Assembly: GCA_038523925.1 (NCBI GenBank)
Contig: JBCBIY010000008.1
Location: forward strand, 1 to 64,000
Source: JBCBWG01 sp038523925
Lineage (GTDB): Bacteria > Pseudomonadota > Alphaproteobacteria > Rhizobiales > Hyphomicrobiaceae
Reading direction: 5' to 3'
Length of the DNA stretch: 64,000 nucleotides
Positions 25,035 through 34,149 of the stretch are shown here, one piece after another. The position numbers were made by a program, and so were the translations under genes. Position 1 is the stretch's first letter, and every line of letters begins with the position of its first letter. The notes under the pieces were generated by a model. The model was not told the origin of the DNA. It worked only from the letters and a program-made list of their open reading frames with translations, and did not search any database.

Positions 25035-26318
25035 TTAAGCCGCGCTCTCGACGATGGCCGTCACGCCCATGCCGCCGGCAGTGCACACCGAAATGAGAGC
25101 CTTGCTCCCGGGCTTCTCGCTGACGAGCTTTGCGGCGTTTGCGGCAATCCGGGCGCCGGTCGCGGCAAATGGGTGACCGAACGCGAGCGATGAGCCCTTC
25201 ACGTTGAGCTTTGACCGGTCAATTTCGCCAAGCGGCGCATCCCGGTCGAGCTGCTCCTTGCAGTACTCAGCATCGTTCCACGCAGCGAGCGTCGAGAGCA
25301 CTTGAGCGGCGAAAGCCTCGTGGATTTCGTAGAAGTCGAAGTCCTGCAGCTTGAGCCCGGCGCGATCCAACATCTTTGAGACTGCGATCGTCGGCGCCAT
25401 CAGAAGCCCCGCACCTTCAACAAAGTTGTTCGCCGTTGTCTGGCCGTAGGTGAGGTATGCGAGCACAGGCAAGCCGTGGGCCTTCGCCCACTCTTCTGAA
25501 GCAAGAAGCAAGGCTGCCGAGCCATCCGTCAGCGGCGTCGAGTTGGCAGCCGTCAGCGTGCCGTCTTCCGACTTGTCGAACACGGTGCGCAGCGACGACA
25601 TCTTTTCTCGGTCAATGTCGGCGCGCAGATTGTTGTCCCGGTAGACGCCGGCATGCGGCACCAGCAGGTCGTCCATGTAGCCCGACGCATAAGCGGCGGC
25701 CGCCTTCTTGTGGCTCTCGTAGGCAAGGTCATCCTGATCCGACCGCGAGATGTTCCACCGCTTCGCCATCAGCTCGCAGTGCTGGCCCATCGAAAGGCCC
25801 GTCCGCGGCTCGTTGGTCGAAGGCGGTTGTGGGGCGAGTTCGGCAGGCGACAGCCCTTTGAAGGTCGTCACTTTGTCCCAAGTGCTCTTCTTCTGGCTGA
25901 GCTCGACAAGGCGGCTGGAGAACTTCTTTGAGAACACGATCGGCGCGTCGGATGTCGTATCCGACCCCATCGCGATGCCGCTCTCGATCTCGCCGGTCGC
26001 GATCTTCGCGCCGATACCAAGCGCTGCCTGCAGGCTCGTGCCGCACGCCTGCATCATCGTGATGCCAGGCACGGAGGCAGCCAGCCGCGAGCCGATGACA
26101 GCCTCGCGGGCAATGTTCCAGTCCTTCGAATGCGTAACGACGGCACCGCCGACGACTTCATCGACGTGCCCGCCGGCGAGCCCGTACTTGTCGGCAATGC
26201 CGTTGAGCGCGGCCGTCATCATCGAGAGGTTGGTCTCGTCGGCGTAGAACGTGTGCGACCGGCAGAAGGGAATGCGGGCGCCACCGACGATTGCGACGCG
26301 GCGGGTGGTGTCGTTCAT
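25035..26318 (-). CDS. fadI: Acetyl-CoA acyltransferase (3-ketoacyl-CoA thiolase)
   Basis: 427 aa from ATG 26318, chosen for the GAGGAGG site 10 bp upstream. Thiolase features: nucleophilic Cys in MMQACGTSLQAALG, the His of EIHEAFAAQVL, and Cys-His near the end (AFGHPFAATGARI, SVCTAGGMGVTAIVE). Length and sequence fit FadI, which cleaves long-chain 3-ketoacyl-CoA to acetyl-CoA. It is 65 bp downstream of fadJ and is probably co-transcribed with fadJ and fadE. Confidence 0.92.
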   Translation of the reverse strand: MNDTTRRVAIVGGARIPFCRSHTFYADETNLSMMTAALNGIADKYGLAGGHVDEVVGGAVVTHSKDWNIAREAVIGSRLAASVPGITMMQACGTSLQAALGIGAKIATGEIESGIAMGSDTTSDAPIVFSKKFSSRLVELSQKKSTWDKVTTFKGLSPAELAPQPPSTNEPRTGLSMGQHCELMAKRWNISRSDQDDLAYESHKKAAAAYASGYMDDLLVPHAGVYRDNNLRADIDREKMSSLRTVFDKSEDGTLTAANSTPLTDGSAALLLASEEWAKAHGLPVLAYLTYGQTTANNFVEGAGLLMAPTIAVSKMLDRAGLKLQDFDFYEIHEAFAAQVLSTLAAWNDAEYCKEQLDRDAPLGEIDRSKLNVKGSSLAFGHPFAATGARIAANAAKLVSEKPGSKALISVCTAGGMGVTAIVESAA

Positions 26319-26383
26319 GGGACTGTGCCTCCTCAGGCAGGCAGAACTCGGTTTCAATCGGCGGCGGCCGGCGGACAGGCAAG

Positions 26384-28438
26384 CTACTCGGCAGCTTCCT
26401 GCGCAATCGGCGGCTCAGCGGCCCGGGTCGACGGCGCGACGGCTGCAGCTTCGCGCTCGGCTTTATAGTGCAGCGGGCCACCACGGAATGGCGCGAAGCC
26501 GGTCCCGAAGATCACGCCGGCGTCCACGAGATCAGCGCTCTCGACGATGCCTTCTTTCAGGCACGTTTCGCACTCCGCGATCAGCGGCTGGACGAGATCG
26601 CGGCCGAGGGCCGCAAGGTCGCCGAAGTTTTCCTTCTCGCCGCGCTGCGGCTTGCCGTCTTTCCAGCGGTAGAAGCCTTCGCCCGTCTTCTTGCCAAGCT
26701 TCCCGTCAGCAACGAGCTTCTGCAGCATTTCTGCACCCGCACCGCCATCGGCCTTGTCGCCAAGGATCTGTCCGACGTTCGCGCAGATATCGAGCCCAAC
26801 GGTGTCTGCGAGTTCGATTGGGCCCATCGGCATGCCGAACTGTTTCGCGGCCGCATCGATCCGCTCTTTCGGCTCACCCTTCGCAACACGCTGCATCGCC
26901 TCAAACATATAGGGCGCGAGCACGCGGTTGACGAGAAAGCCCGGTGCGCTCTTGACCACCAGCGGGAACTTGCCAATCGCCGTGACGAACGCGCAGGCCT
27001 TGTCGATTTCGGACTGCGCGCTCTTTTCGCCGCGGATGACTTCGACAAGCGGCATCTGCGCGACCGGGTTGAAGAAGTGAATGCCGAGAAGCCGGCTCGG
27101 ATCTTCAAGCCCCGCCGCGATCTCCTCGATGCGGATCGAGGATGTATTCGTCGCCATGACAGCGCCTGCCTTGAGCTTAGGCGCGATCTCGCGGAAGAGC
27201 TGTTGCTTGACCTCAAGCTTCTCGACGATCGCCTCGATGACAACATCGGCGCGGCCGATCTGGTCCCCGGCTTGATCCGCGATCAGGCGTGACCATGCCG
27301 CATCAAGCGCTGGCTTCTTGCGAAACTTGCGTTTGAGCGTTTTCGACTGCGCCTTGATGCCTTTCTCGATCTGCTCGGCCGACAGATCCTGCAGCGTCGC
27401 TTCCATGCCGGAGGCGACACACCACCCGGCAATGTCTGCGCCCATCGTGCCCGCGCCAATGACGTGCACGCGCAAGGGCCGGAAGCCTAGGCCCTTAGGC
27501 GCCTGTGCCTTCAGCTGCTCGGAGAGCTTGAACACACGGCGAAGATTGCGCGCGGTATCGCTCACCATGAGCGGTGCGAAGTACTGCGTCTCGTATCGCT
27601 TCATGTCGGCGTGGACGCCGCCGTGTTCGTCAAAGAGATCGATCAGGCGGAACGGTGCCGGATAGTGATCCTCGCGGGCCTTCTTGGCGGTCTCAGCACG
27701 CATCCGCCGCGCGACGAGCCCGCGTGCGAAGACGCTGCCCATGACCGACTTCATGGAGGACGCGGTGCTTGACTTCGCCTTTCTCTGGATCGCTTTTCGC
27801 GCCGCCCACTTCAGTTCAACGGGATCGTTGACGAGGCGGTCGATATATCCGGCCGCGCGCGCAGCCGTTGCGCGGATCATCTTGCCGGTCAGCATGTGCT
27901 GCATGGCGGCAACCGGCCCCGCCTGGCGGATCGAGCGCGCCGTTCCATGGAAGCCTGGGAAGATGCCGAGCTTCACTTCGGGGAAGCCGACGCGGGTTGC
28001 ATCATCGCGTGTTGCGATCCGGTAGTGACACGCGAGCGCGAGCTCGAGCCCACCGCCAAGGCAGACGCCGTGGAACGCGCATACGACCGGCACCTGCATC
28101 TGCTCGATCCGGTCGAACAGCGCGAGCACCGGCTTGATCGCCTCTTTGACCTCGGCTTCCGTCTTGAAGTCGTCGAACTCGTTGATGTCGGCGCCGACAA
28201 TGAACGACTTCTTTTTCGCGCCCAATAGGCCGAGACCGACGATCCGGTCGCGCTTAGCGCCGCGTTCGACGGCTTCGACGATCCGGCCAAGCTCTTCGAG
28301 CGGCCGGCGGCCCAGCGCGTTGGTGCTCTCGCCTTCACGGTCGAACGTCGCCCACGCAATCCGGTCGCGGTCGACCTCGAACCGCCAGTCCTTCAGGTCA
28401 AGATCTAGGTCGGCGCCATCGGCCGTCACGTCTGCCAT
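26384..28438 (-). CDS. fadJ: Enoyl-CoA hydratase / 3-hydroxyacyl-CoA dehydrogenase
   Basis: 684 aa from ATG 28438, with GAAGGAG upstream. Fused beta-oxidation enzyme: an N-terminal crotonase domain (SFIVGADINEF, CLGGGLELALACHYRIA, LGIFPGFHGTARS) and a C-terminal NAD-dependent dehydrogenase (HVIGAGTMGADIAGWCVASG; NTSSIRIEEIA; LGIHFFNPVAQMPLVEVI). Hydration and oxidation of trans-2-enoyl-CoA follow FadE. It lies between fadE and fadI. Confidence 0.93.
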   Translation of the reverse strand: MADVTADGADLDLDLKDWRFEVDRDRIAWATFDREGESTNALGRRPLEELGRIVEAVERGAKRDRIVGLGLLGAKKKSFIVGADINEFDDFKTEAEVKEAIKPVLALFDRIEQMQVPVVCAFHGVCLGGGLELALACHYRIATRDDATRVGFPEVKLGIFPGFHGTARSIRQAGPVAAMQHMLTGKMIRATAARAAGYIDRLVNDPVELKWAARKAIQRKAKSSTASSMKSVMGSVFARGLVARRMRAETAKKAREDHYPAPFRLIDLFDEHGGVHADMKRYETQYFAPLMVSDTARNLRRVFKLSEQLKAQAPKGLGFRPLRVHVIGAGTMGADIAGWCVASGMEATLQDLSAEQIEKGIKAQSKTLKRKFRKKPALDAAWSRLIADQAGDQIGRADVVIEAIVEKLEVKQQLFREIAPKLKAGAVMATNTSSIRIEEIAAGLEDPSRLLGIHFFNPVAQMPLVEVIRGEKSAQSEIDKACAFVTAIGKFPLVVKSAPGFLVNRVLAPYMFEAMQRVAKGEPKERIDAAAKQFGMPMGPIELADTVGLDICANVGQILGDKADGGAGAEMLQKLVADGKLGKKTGEGFYRWKDGKPQRGEKENFGDLAALGRDLVQPLIAECETCLKEGIVESADLVDAGVIFGTGFAPFRGGPLHYKAEREAAAVAPSTRAAEPPIAQEAAE

Positions 28439-28513
28439 GGGAACTCCTTCGCGCATGCTGCGCTTTGTCTGCGCCGTCCGGTTGCGAGCGGCCGGCGCGC
28501 GTGCCGCGCCCCG

Positions 28514-31030
28514 CTATTCGGCGGCGACCGGGGTCGGCGCGTTCGCAGTCGGCTGCCGGTTGTGGCCGGGCTTCATGTAGTTTGGACGAACTTCTGCCGG
28601 ATCGAAATGGTCGACCGCGATCACCTTCGCCGTCAGCTTCTCAAGCTCGCGGAGCTGGTCGGCTTCGGCTTGCGTCAGCACGTCCTTGGTCACGGCTTCA
28701 GCAAACCAGTCGTTGTTGTGATACCGGCGAACGGTGCCGGCCCGGACGGCGCGGTCGAGCTTCTTCTCGATCTCTTCTGCGGCAATCGCCTTCTCGAGCG
28801 TCACCTCAAGGATGCCGGTCGGATCATCGACATCGTGTGAGATGAAGATGTCTCGGGTCAGGCGATCGCGGAATGCGCCGGGCACGAGGACACTGCGCAC
28901 GATGCTGTGCGTGAGGTCGTCCGGTGCCGGGTCATAGTGGCGGCCGAATGGAAAGACGATCCACTTGAGTTTGAGCCGCGCGAGGCCGTTCGGGAAGTTG
29001 TCGATCGCGCCTTTCATGGAGCGCTCAAAGCGATTGAGGCCGTTCGCAAACGCCATAGCGACGACGTCTTCATCGGCTTCCGGCCGGCCGTCGTCTTCAA
29101 AGCGTTTGAGGACGCATGAGAGCAGGTAAAGCTCCGACAGCGCATCGGCGAGCCGGCCCGTCAGCTTCTGTTTGACCTTGAGCCCGCCGCCCAGCAGCGC
29201 AACCGTCAGGTCTGAGACGAGCGCGAAGTTGCGGCTTGCCCGCGAGAGCTGGCGGTAGAGCTCTTTCATCTCGCCAGCTTTGTCAGGCGCGCCGGCAAAC
29301 AGCCCGCCCGTCACGTTGTGGAAGAACGCGCCGAACAGGTTCGAGACCGAGTATGAGACGTGGGACAGGAACGCGTCTTCGAAGTCGTCGAGCCCCTTCG
29401 CCTTGTCTTCGTTCTGCGCGGCCTGGATCTCCTTGTAGAGATAGGGGTGTGAGCGAAGCGCGCCCTGCGCAAACGTAATCAGCGTGCGCGTCAGAATGTT
29501 TGCGCCTTCAACGGTGATCCCGACCGGTACCATCTGGTAGGCCGATTGCAGGTAGTTCGACGGCCCATCACAAATCGCGCGGCCGCCGTGCAGGTCCATC
29601 GCATCATTGACCGACTGGCGCATGCGCTCGGTCGTCTGATACTTCATGAGCGCCGAGATGACTGCCGGCTTGTCGCCGCGGCTCACCATCGATGCGGTGA
29701 CGGCGCGGGCTGCCTCAATCACGTAAGCGTTCTCAACCAGACGGGCGACGGGCTCTTCCAGCCCCTGCATCTTGGCGACCGGCAGACCAAACTGCTTGCG
29801 GATGCGCCCATATGCGGTCGTCACGCGCAGCATGGTCTTGGCGCCAGCCGCAGCAGACGCTGGAAGCGAGATCGCACGTCCGGCTGCCAGACATTCCATC
29901 AGCATGCGCCAGCCCTGGCCTGCCATCTCCTGGCCACCGACCAGGAACGACATCGGCACGAAGACATCCTCACCCCAGTTCGGGCCATTCGGGAACGCAG
30001 CGCCGCAGGGCAAATGGCGCCGGCCGATGTTCACACCCGGATGGTCGGCCGGAATGAGGGCGACAGAGATGCCAACGTGCTCGCTCTTGCCGAGGTGGCC
30101 TTCGGGATCGAACATCTCGAATGCGAGGCCGACGAGCGTCGCCTCTGGCCCGAGCGTGATGTAGCGCTTGTTCCAAGAGAGCTTGATGCCGAGCACGTCC
30201 TCGCCGTCATGCTTGCCGCGTGTGACCACGCCAACGTCGCGCATCGTCGCCGCGTCCGAGCCCGATGTCGGGCCGGTCAGCGAGAAACACGGCACCTCCT
30301 GCCCGCCAGCGAGCCGCGGCAGGTAATAGTCCTTCTGATGATCCGTGCCGTACTTTTCGATCAACTCGCCCGGCCCGAGTGAGTTCGGCACCATCACGAT
30401 CGTCACGGCATCCGGCGACCGCGAGGCGAGCTTGCCGAGAATGAGCGACTGGGCCTGCGCTGAGAAGCCAAGCCCGCCGTGCTCCTTCGAGATCAGCATC
30501 CCGAGGAAGCCCTTCTCCTTCACATAGTCCCAGACGTCTTCCGGGATCTCGTGCCGTTCGTGGCGGATTTCCCAATCGTCGAGCATCTTGCACAGCTCTT
30601 CGGTGGGGCCATCGAGGAACGCCTGCTCTTCCTCGGTTAACTGGATCGGCGGGACAGCGCGGAGCTTCTCCCAATCGGGCGTGCCGGAGAACAGCTCGGC
30701 GTCGAACCCGATGGTGCCTGCATCAAGCGCGGCTTGCTCGGTCTCGGAGACCTTCGGCAGGATCTTGCGAACTGCGCCGAATGCCGGCTTGACGATGAGG
30801 CTGCGGCGAACGGTCGGTATGGAGAGCAGCCCGAGGATCGCGACGGGCACCCATGCGAGCAGAAGCCAGATTGAGAAGGCGGGCGCCCCCGTCTCACCCG
30901 AGAACAACCCGAGCTGCCAGGTCAGCACCAGAACCGCGGCGGCCGCCGCCCACGCAGCAAGCGGCGCGCGCTTCATGGCCAGCAACGTTGCCGCTGCAAA
31001 TGCTAAAAGAACGAAGATCACAATCGACAT
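28514..31030 (-). CDS. fadE: Acyl-CoA dehydrogenase, FadE type
   Basis: 838 aa. The FadE form carries N-terminal membrane helices (IVIFVLLAFAAATLLAM; APAFSIWLLLAWVPVAILGLLSI), then the flavin-dependent dehydrogenase core (SKEHGGLGFSAQAQSLILG, CFSLTGPTSGSDAAT, MDLHGGRAICDGPSNY) and the long C-terminal domain unique to FadE. It makes the first double bond of beta-oxidation at the inner membrane. GAGGAGG lies 8 bp before ATG 31030. It heads the fadE-fadJ-fadI transcript. Confidence 0.93.
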   Translation of the reverse strand: MSIVIFVLLAFAAATLLAMKRAPLAAWAAAAAVLVLTWQLGLFSGETGAPAFSIWLLLAWVPVAILGLLSIPTVRRSLIVKPAFGAVRKILPKVSETEQAALDAGTIGFDAELFSGTPDWEKLRAVPPIQLTEEEQAFLDGPTEELCKMLDDWEIRHERHEIPEDVWDYVKEKGFLGMLISKEHGGLGFSAQAQSLILGKLASRSPDAVTIVMVPNSLGPGELIEKYGTDHQKDYYLPRLAGGQEVPCFSLTGPTSGSDAATMRDVGVVTRGKHDGEDVLGIKLSWNKRYITLGPEATLVGLAFEMFDPEGHLGKSEHVGISVALIPADHPGVNIGRRHLPCGAAFPNGPNWGEDVFVPMSFLVGGQEMAGQGWRMLMECLAAGRAISLPASAAAGAKTMLRVTTAYGRIRKQFGLPVAKMQGLEEPVARLVENAYVIEAARAVTASMVSRGDKPAVISALMKYQTTERMRQSVNDAMDLHGGRAICDGPSNYLQSAYQMVPVGITVEGANILTRTLITFAQGALRSHPYLYKEIQAAQNEDKAKGLDDFEDAFLSHVSYSVSNLFGAFFHNVTGGLFAGAPDKAGEMKELYRQLSRASRNFALVSDLTVALLGGGLKVKQKLTGRLADALSELYLLSCVLKRFEDDGRPEADEDVVAMAFANGLNRFERSMKGAIDNFPNGLARLKLKWIVFPFGRHYDPAPDDLTHSIVRSVLVPGAFRDRLTRDIFISHDVDDPTGILEVTLEKAIAAEEIEKKLDRAVRAGTVRRYHNNDWFAEAVTKDVLTQAEADQLRELEKLTAKVIAVDHFDPAEVRPNYMKPGHNRQPTANAPTPVAAE

Positions 31031-31252
31031 CGCCGATCCTCCTCTGCCACCGGGGAGCCCTGCATCGGGACAGCCGACGGTCTCTTACCGGCCTCAATAA
31101 CGCAACCGCGCCGGGCCCAATCACGGCACCGCCGACCCTCGACTAAAGGCGAAGGTCGCGGCTGCCTCGGTCAGCCTGACGCCGGTTCACTTAGGTATAT
31201 TTAAGGAAACGCGCGCTAGGCTCGGTGCGACGAAAACTCCGGGGCTCATCCC

Positions 31253-31864
31253 ATGCGCAGTTCGAAGAAAACGAAGTCGATCCCTGAATCGATCCCCTTG
31301 CCGGGCCGGTTTCACGGATTTCTGCTGTTTGTCGCGCTGCTCGCGCTGACGTTGGCCATTGCGACGTCATTGCTGTTCGTCGTGAACGAACTTCCGTTGT
31401 TCATGAAGGCGCTGCTCGGCGTCGTCGTGCTCTCCGCGTTCGCAACCGTCGTCGTATGCATCAGCTTCATGTGCGGCAAGAGCCTGGAGTTCACGCCGCA
31501 CGAGTTGATCGTGCACAGCGTGACCGGGGCCGAGCGCCACCGCTGGGTCGACATCGAAACCGTCAAGGTTGTCGGTGCCAGCGGATGTTTTGGCGACAAT
31601 CCGTTTACAGCCTCCGAAAAGCGCATCGCACTCGCCCTCTTCAAGAAGGGGGGCCGCGAAGGCCGCGCCGAGGCTCACGAAGCCGACGACATCATCATCT
31701 CGGGCGACATCGACAAGCATGGCGAGCGGTATGTCCGCGTCACGCAGTATGCCGCCAAAGCCATCCGCATGCGCGAAACGGCAACACGGGGCAAGCCGGC
31801 CGCAGCAGCAGCGCCCGCCAAGCGCATTGGCGAGGCCCGGCAAGCCCGAACCGCTGCCGCGTGA
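31253..31864 (+). CDS. Membrane protein of unknown function
   Basis: 203 aa. Two transmembrane helices at about residues 22-45 (FLLFVALLALTLAIATSLLF) and 50-75 (FMKALLGVVVLSAFATVVVC) precede a soluble region that starts LEFTPHELIVHSVTGAERH, a pattern like bacterial PH-like domains. The tail is Ala/Arg-rich and basic. No family is certain. It starts the four-gene plus-strand group with the CDGSH, M48 and DUF2939 genes but is separated from them by 90 bp. Confidence 0.55.
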   Translation: MRSSKKTKSIPESIPLPGRFHGFLLFVALLALTLAIATSLLFVVNELPLFMKALLGVVVLSAFATVVVCISFMCGKSLEFTPHELIVHSVTGAERHRWVDIETVKVVGASGCFGDNPFTASEKRIALALFKKGGREGRAEAHEADDIIISGDIDKHGERYVRVTQYAAKAIRMRETATRGKPAAAAAPAKRIGEARQARTAAA

Positions 31865-31954
31865 GGCAGCCCGTCACGCGCTCTGGACATGGCGCGATGT
31901 TCAACGGCACAAGCTCGGCCGTAAAACGTCACGCCAACTCCGAGAGGCCCGCCC

Positions 31955-32197
31955 ATGTCAGATGAACCCGTCGTTGCACAGAACGGCCCCTATCAAGTCG
32001 AGGTCAGCGAAGGCCGCGCCTATTTCTGGTGCACCTGCGGCCGGTCCTCAAAACAGCCGTTCTGCGACGGGTCGCATCAGGGAACCAGCTTCCAGCCGCA
32101 TCGCTACGTCGCCGACGTGTCCGGCACGGTGAACCTCTGCGGCTGCAAGGACACCGATGATCCGCCGTACTGCGACGGCTCTCACAACATGCTCTGA
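31955..32197 (+). CDS. Double CDGSH iron-sulfur protein
   Basis: 80 aa. Two CDGSH-type [2Fe-2S] sites with C-X-C-X8-C-X3-H ligands: Cys26, Cys28, Cys37, His41 (CTCGRSSKQPFCDGSH) and Cys62, Cys64, Cys73, His77 (CGCKDTDDPPYCDGSH). The three-Cys, one-His coordination is the mitoNEET class, here duplicated within a single chain. Likely an electron-transfer or cluster-storage protein in the cytoplasm. It is followed 32 bp later by the M48 protease gene. Confidence 0.92.
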   Translation: MSDEPVVAQNGPYQVEVSEGRAYFWCTCGRSSKQPFCDGSHQGTSFQPHRYVADVSGTVNLCGCKDTDDPPYCDGSHNML

Positions 32198-32229
32198 GGA
32201 GAGGCCGGCCCACGCGCCGGCGGCATGCG

Positions 32230-33384
32230 ATGGCGAACCAAAGCACGCGACGCGGGCCTGATCTGCAAGCTTCAGCGCAGTTCCAGAAAGAGGGCGAGGC
32301 CCGCGCGTGGTCGGTCACCGCGCGGCTCAATGATCGCGGCCTCGTGCTCGACTACGGCCGCGATCAGTCCGTCACCTGGCCATACTCGGCGCTGCAGGCA
32401 GACCAGCGGATCGACAGCCGAACGGCGGCCGCTGTAATCACCTATCCGCATATGCCGGGCGCAAGCGTCACCATCCGCGACGCCCGGCTGTTAGCCCAAC
32501 TCAAAGACCGGGCACCCCAGATCTCAAAGGCCGCCAGCACCCACAAGCTGATGGTGACCGCGGTCGTAATCGCGCTCTGCGCAGCGCTCGTCTACGGCCT
32601 GTACGCGCTGGCGAGCGCACCGATTTCACGCGCGATCGCGGGCGCCATTCCAGTTGAGGCCCGGCAGTCCCTCGGCAAGCAATTGACGCGCTCCCTCGTC
32701 AAACAACACGGCGAGTGCGTTTCGCCGATTGGCACGGGCGCGCTCAAGCGGCTCGCAGATCGCCTGCGCGCCGACGACGACGCGCTTTCCAAGACGACGG
32801 TTCGCGTCGTCGACTGGAACATCGTCAACGCGTTTGCCGGCCCTGGCGGCGCTGTGTTCCTGACGAAGGGTCTGATCCGGGCCGCGTCATCATCGGATGA
32901 AGTTGCAGGTGTGCTTGCACATGAACTCGGCCACGCGAAAGCGCTGCACCCGGAAGCCGGCATGGTGCGCAAGATCGGGCTGTTCGCCGCCATCGAATTG
33001 TTGACCGGCGGCACCGGCGGCGCGGCCGGCCTGATCGGGACGCAGGTGATTGGCGCAAGCTACCAACGCGGCGACGAACGCGAGGCCGACAAGCTCGGCG
33101 TCGATATGCTGCGGAGTGCGGAAGTGAGCCACGAGGGCCTCAAGCGCTTCTTCGAGCGGATCAAGGAAAAGCGTGCGCGGGCCGCGGCGAAGTCGGGCAC
33201 GACGGAGAACGGCCGGACGACCGCATCGTTGTTGAGCACGCATCCAACACCCAATGAGCGCCTTCGCAACATGGCCTCGATCGAGGGTTACGCGAGCCGG
33301 CCGTCGATGTCTCAGGCCGACTGGTTCGCGCTCCAGCGCATTTGCAGCACGACCACGAAGACCCCGCGCCGGATCAGCCCGTAA
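32230..33384 (+). CDS. M48-family membrane-associated metalloprotease
   Basis: 384 aa. The zinc motif HELGH is at residues 231-235 with the downstream Glu ligand in GDEREADKLG. A transmembrane helix (LMVTAVVIALCAALVYGLYALA) splits an N-terminal domain of about 105 residues from the M48 domain, so the catalytic part is probably exported or in the periplasm. The N-terminal part (SVTARLNDRGLVLDYGRDQSVTWPYSAL) is a small beta domain seen in several alphaproteobacterial M48 proteins. Role likely quality control of envelope proteins; substrate unknown. Confidence 0.9.
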   Translation: MANQSTRRGPDLQASAQFQKEGEARAWSVTARLNDRGLVLDYGRDQSVTWPYSALQADQRIDSRTAAAVITYPHMPGASVTIRDARLLAQLKDRAPQISKAASTHKLMVTAVVIALCAALVYGLYALASAPISRAIAGAIPVEARQSLGKQLTRSLVKQHGECVSPIGTGALKRLADRLRADDDALSKTTVRVVDWNIVNAFAGPGGAVFLTKGLIRAASSSDEVAGVLAHELGHAKALHPEAGMVRKIGLFAAIELLTGGTGGAAGLIGTQVIGASYQRGDEREADKLGVDMLRSAEVSHEGLKRFFERIKEKRARAAAKSGTTENGRTTASLLSTHPTPNERLRNMASIEGYASRPSMSQADWFALQRICSTTTKTPRRISP

Positions 33385-33523
33385 CGTCACAGCCGGCCTG
33401 CCGCTACAGCACATCAATCTTACCGCCCGCTGAGCGCAGTGCCTTATGAACGGCACATGACAAACGCGCTTGAGACCCATTCATCTGCGAGCGTCTGATC
33501 CGTGGCAACCGGGGAGAGTGGGC

Positions 33524-34144
33524 ATGCGCGCCTTATTGAGCGTTGCGGTCGTCGCAGCATGCATCTGCGGCGCATATGTGGTGTCGCCGTTTTATGCCGC
33601 CTACACCGTCATGCAGGCCGTCAAGACGGCCGACACCGAAACGCTTGAACGCAAGGTCAATTGGCCGAGCGTGCGCCGATCGCTCAAGGGCTCCATTGCG
33701 CGCGATGCCCAGCTCCGCCCGGCCGTGATGCGCGCGGGACGGCGGATACGCCCGTCGTTGTGGCAACGGGTGAAGGCTGCGTTCGGCGCATCGATGGTCG
33801 ACCGCTTCGTCGAGACGTACGTGACGCCCGCCGGCCTGCCGCAGCTCTACAACGCGCGCACACGGTTCGAAGCTGGCAAGCGCTTGAGCCTTCCGGTCGA
33901 TCCGGCAACGCGGTCCTGGACTGAGCGACTCAAGGCCCTGACCGACCGCCTGAAACGCGCTGAGTTTCTCGATTGGCGCACGGTCGAACTTGAAATCCGC
34001 GATCGCTTCAAGCGCGACCGGCACATCATCTCGACGTTTGAGCGGACCGGGTTCGAGTGGCGCCTTACACGGCTGCGGATCATGACGATGCCGAGCAAAG
34101 AGCCGGGCGGCAAGAGTGGCCTCCTCGCCCGCGCCGGCTGGTAA
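33524..34144 (+). CDS. DUF2939 family protein
   Basis: 206 aa from ATG 33524, which has GGGGAGAG 6 bp upstream; the frame is open 18 codons further. An N-terminal signal/anchor (LLSVAVVAACICGAYVVSPFYAAYTVMQA) is followed by a domain starting KTADTETLERKVNWPSVRRSLKGSI, characteristic of DUF2939. The C-terminal half is basic (IRDRFKRDRHIISTFERTG). Function unknown; it is convergent with valS, leaving 5 bp between stops. Confidence 0.8.
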   Translation: MRALLSVAVVAACICGAYVVSPFYAAYTVMQAVKTADTETLERKVNWPSVRRSLKGSIARDAQLRPAVMRAGRRIRPSLWQRVKAAFGASMVDRFVETYVTPAGLPQLYNARTRFEAGKRLSLPVDPATRSWTERLKALTDRLKRAEFLDWRTVELEIRDRFKRDRHIISTFERTGFEWRLTRLRIMTMPSKEPGGKSGLLARAGW

Positions 34145-34149
34145 CAAGC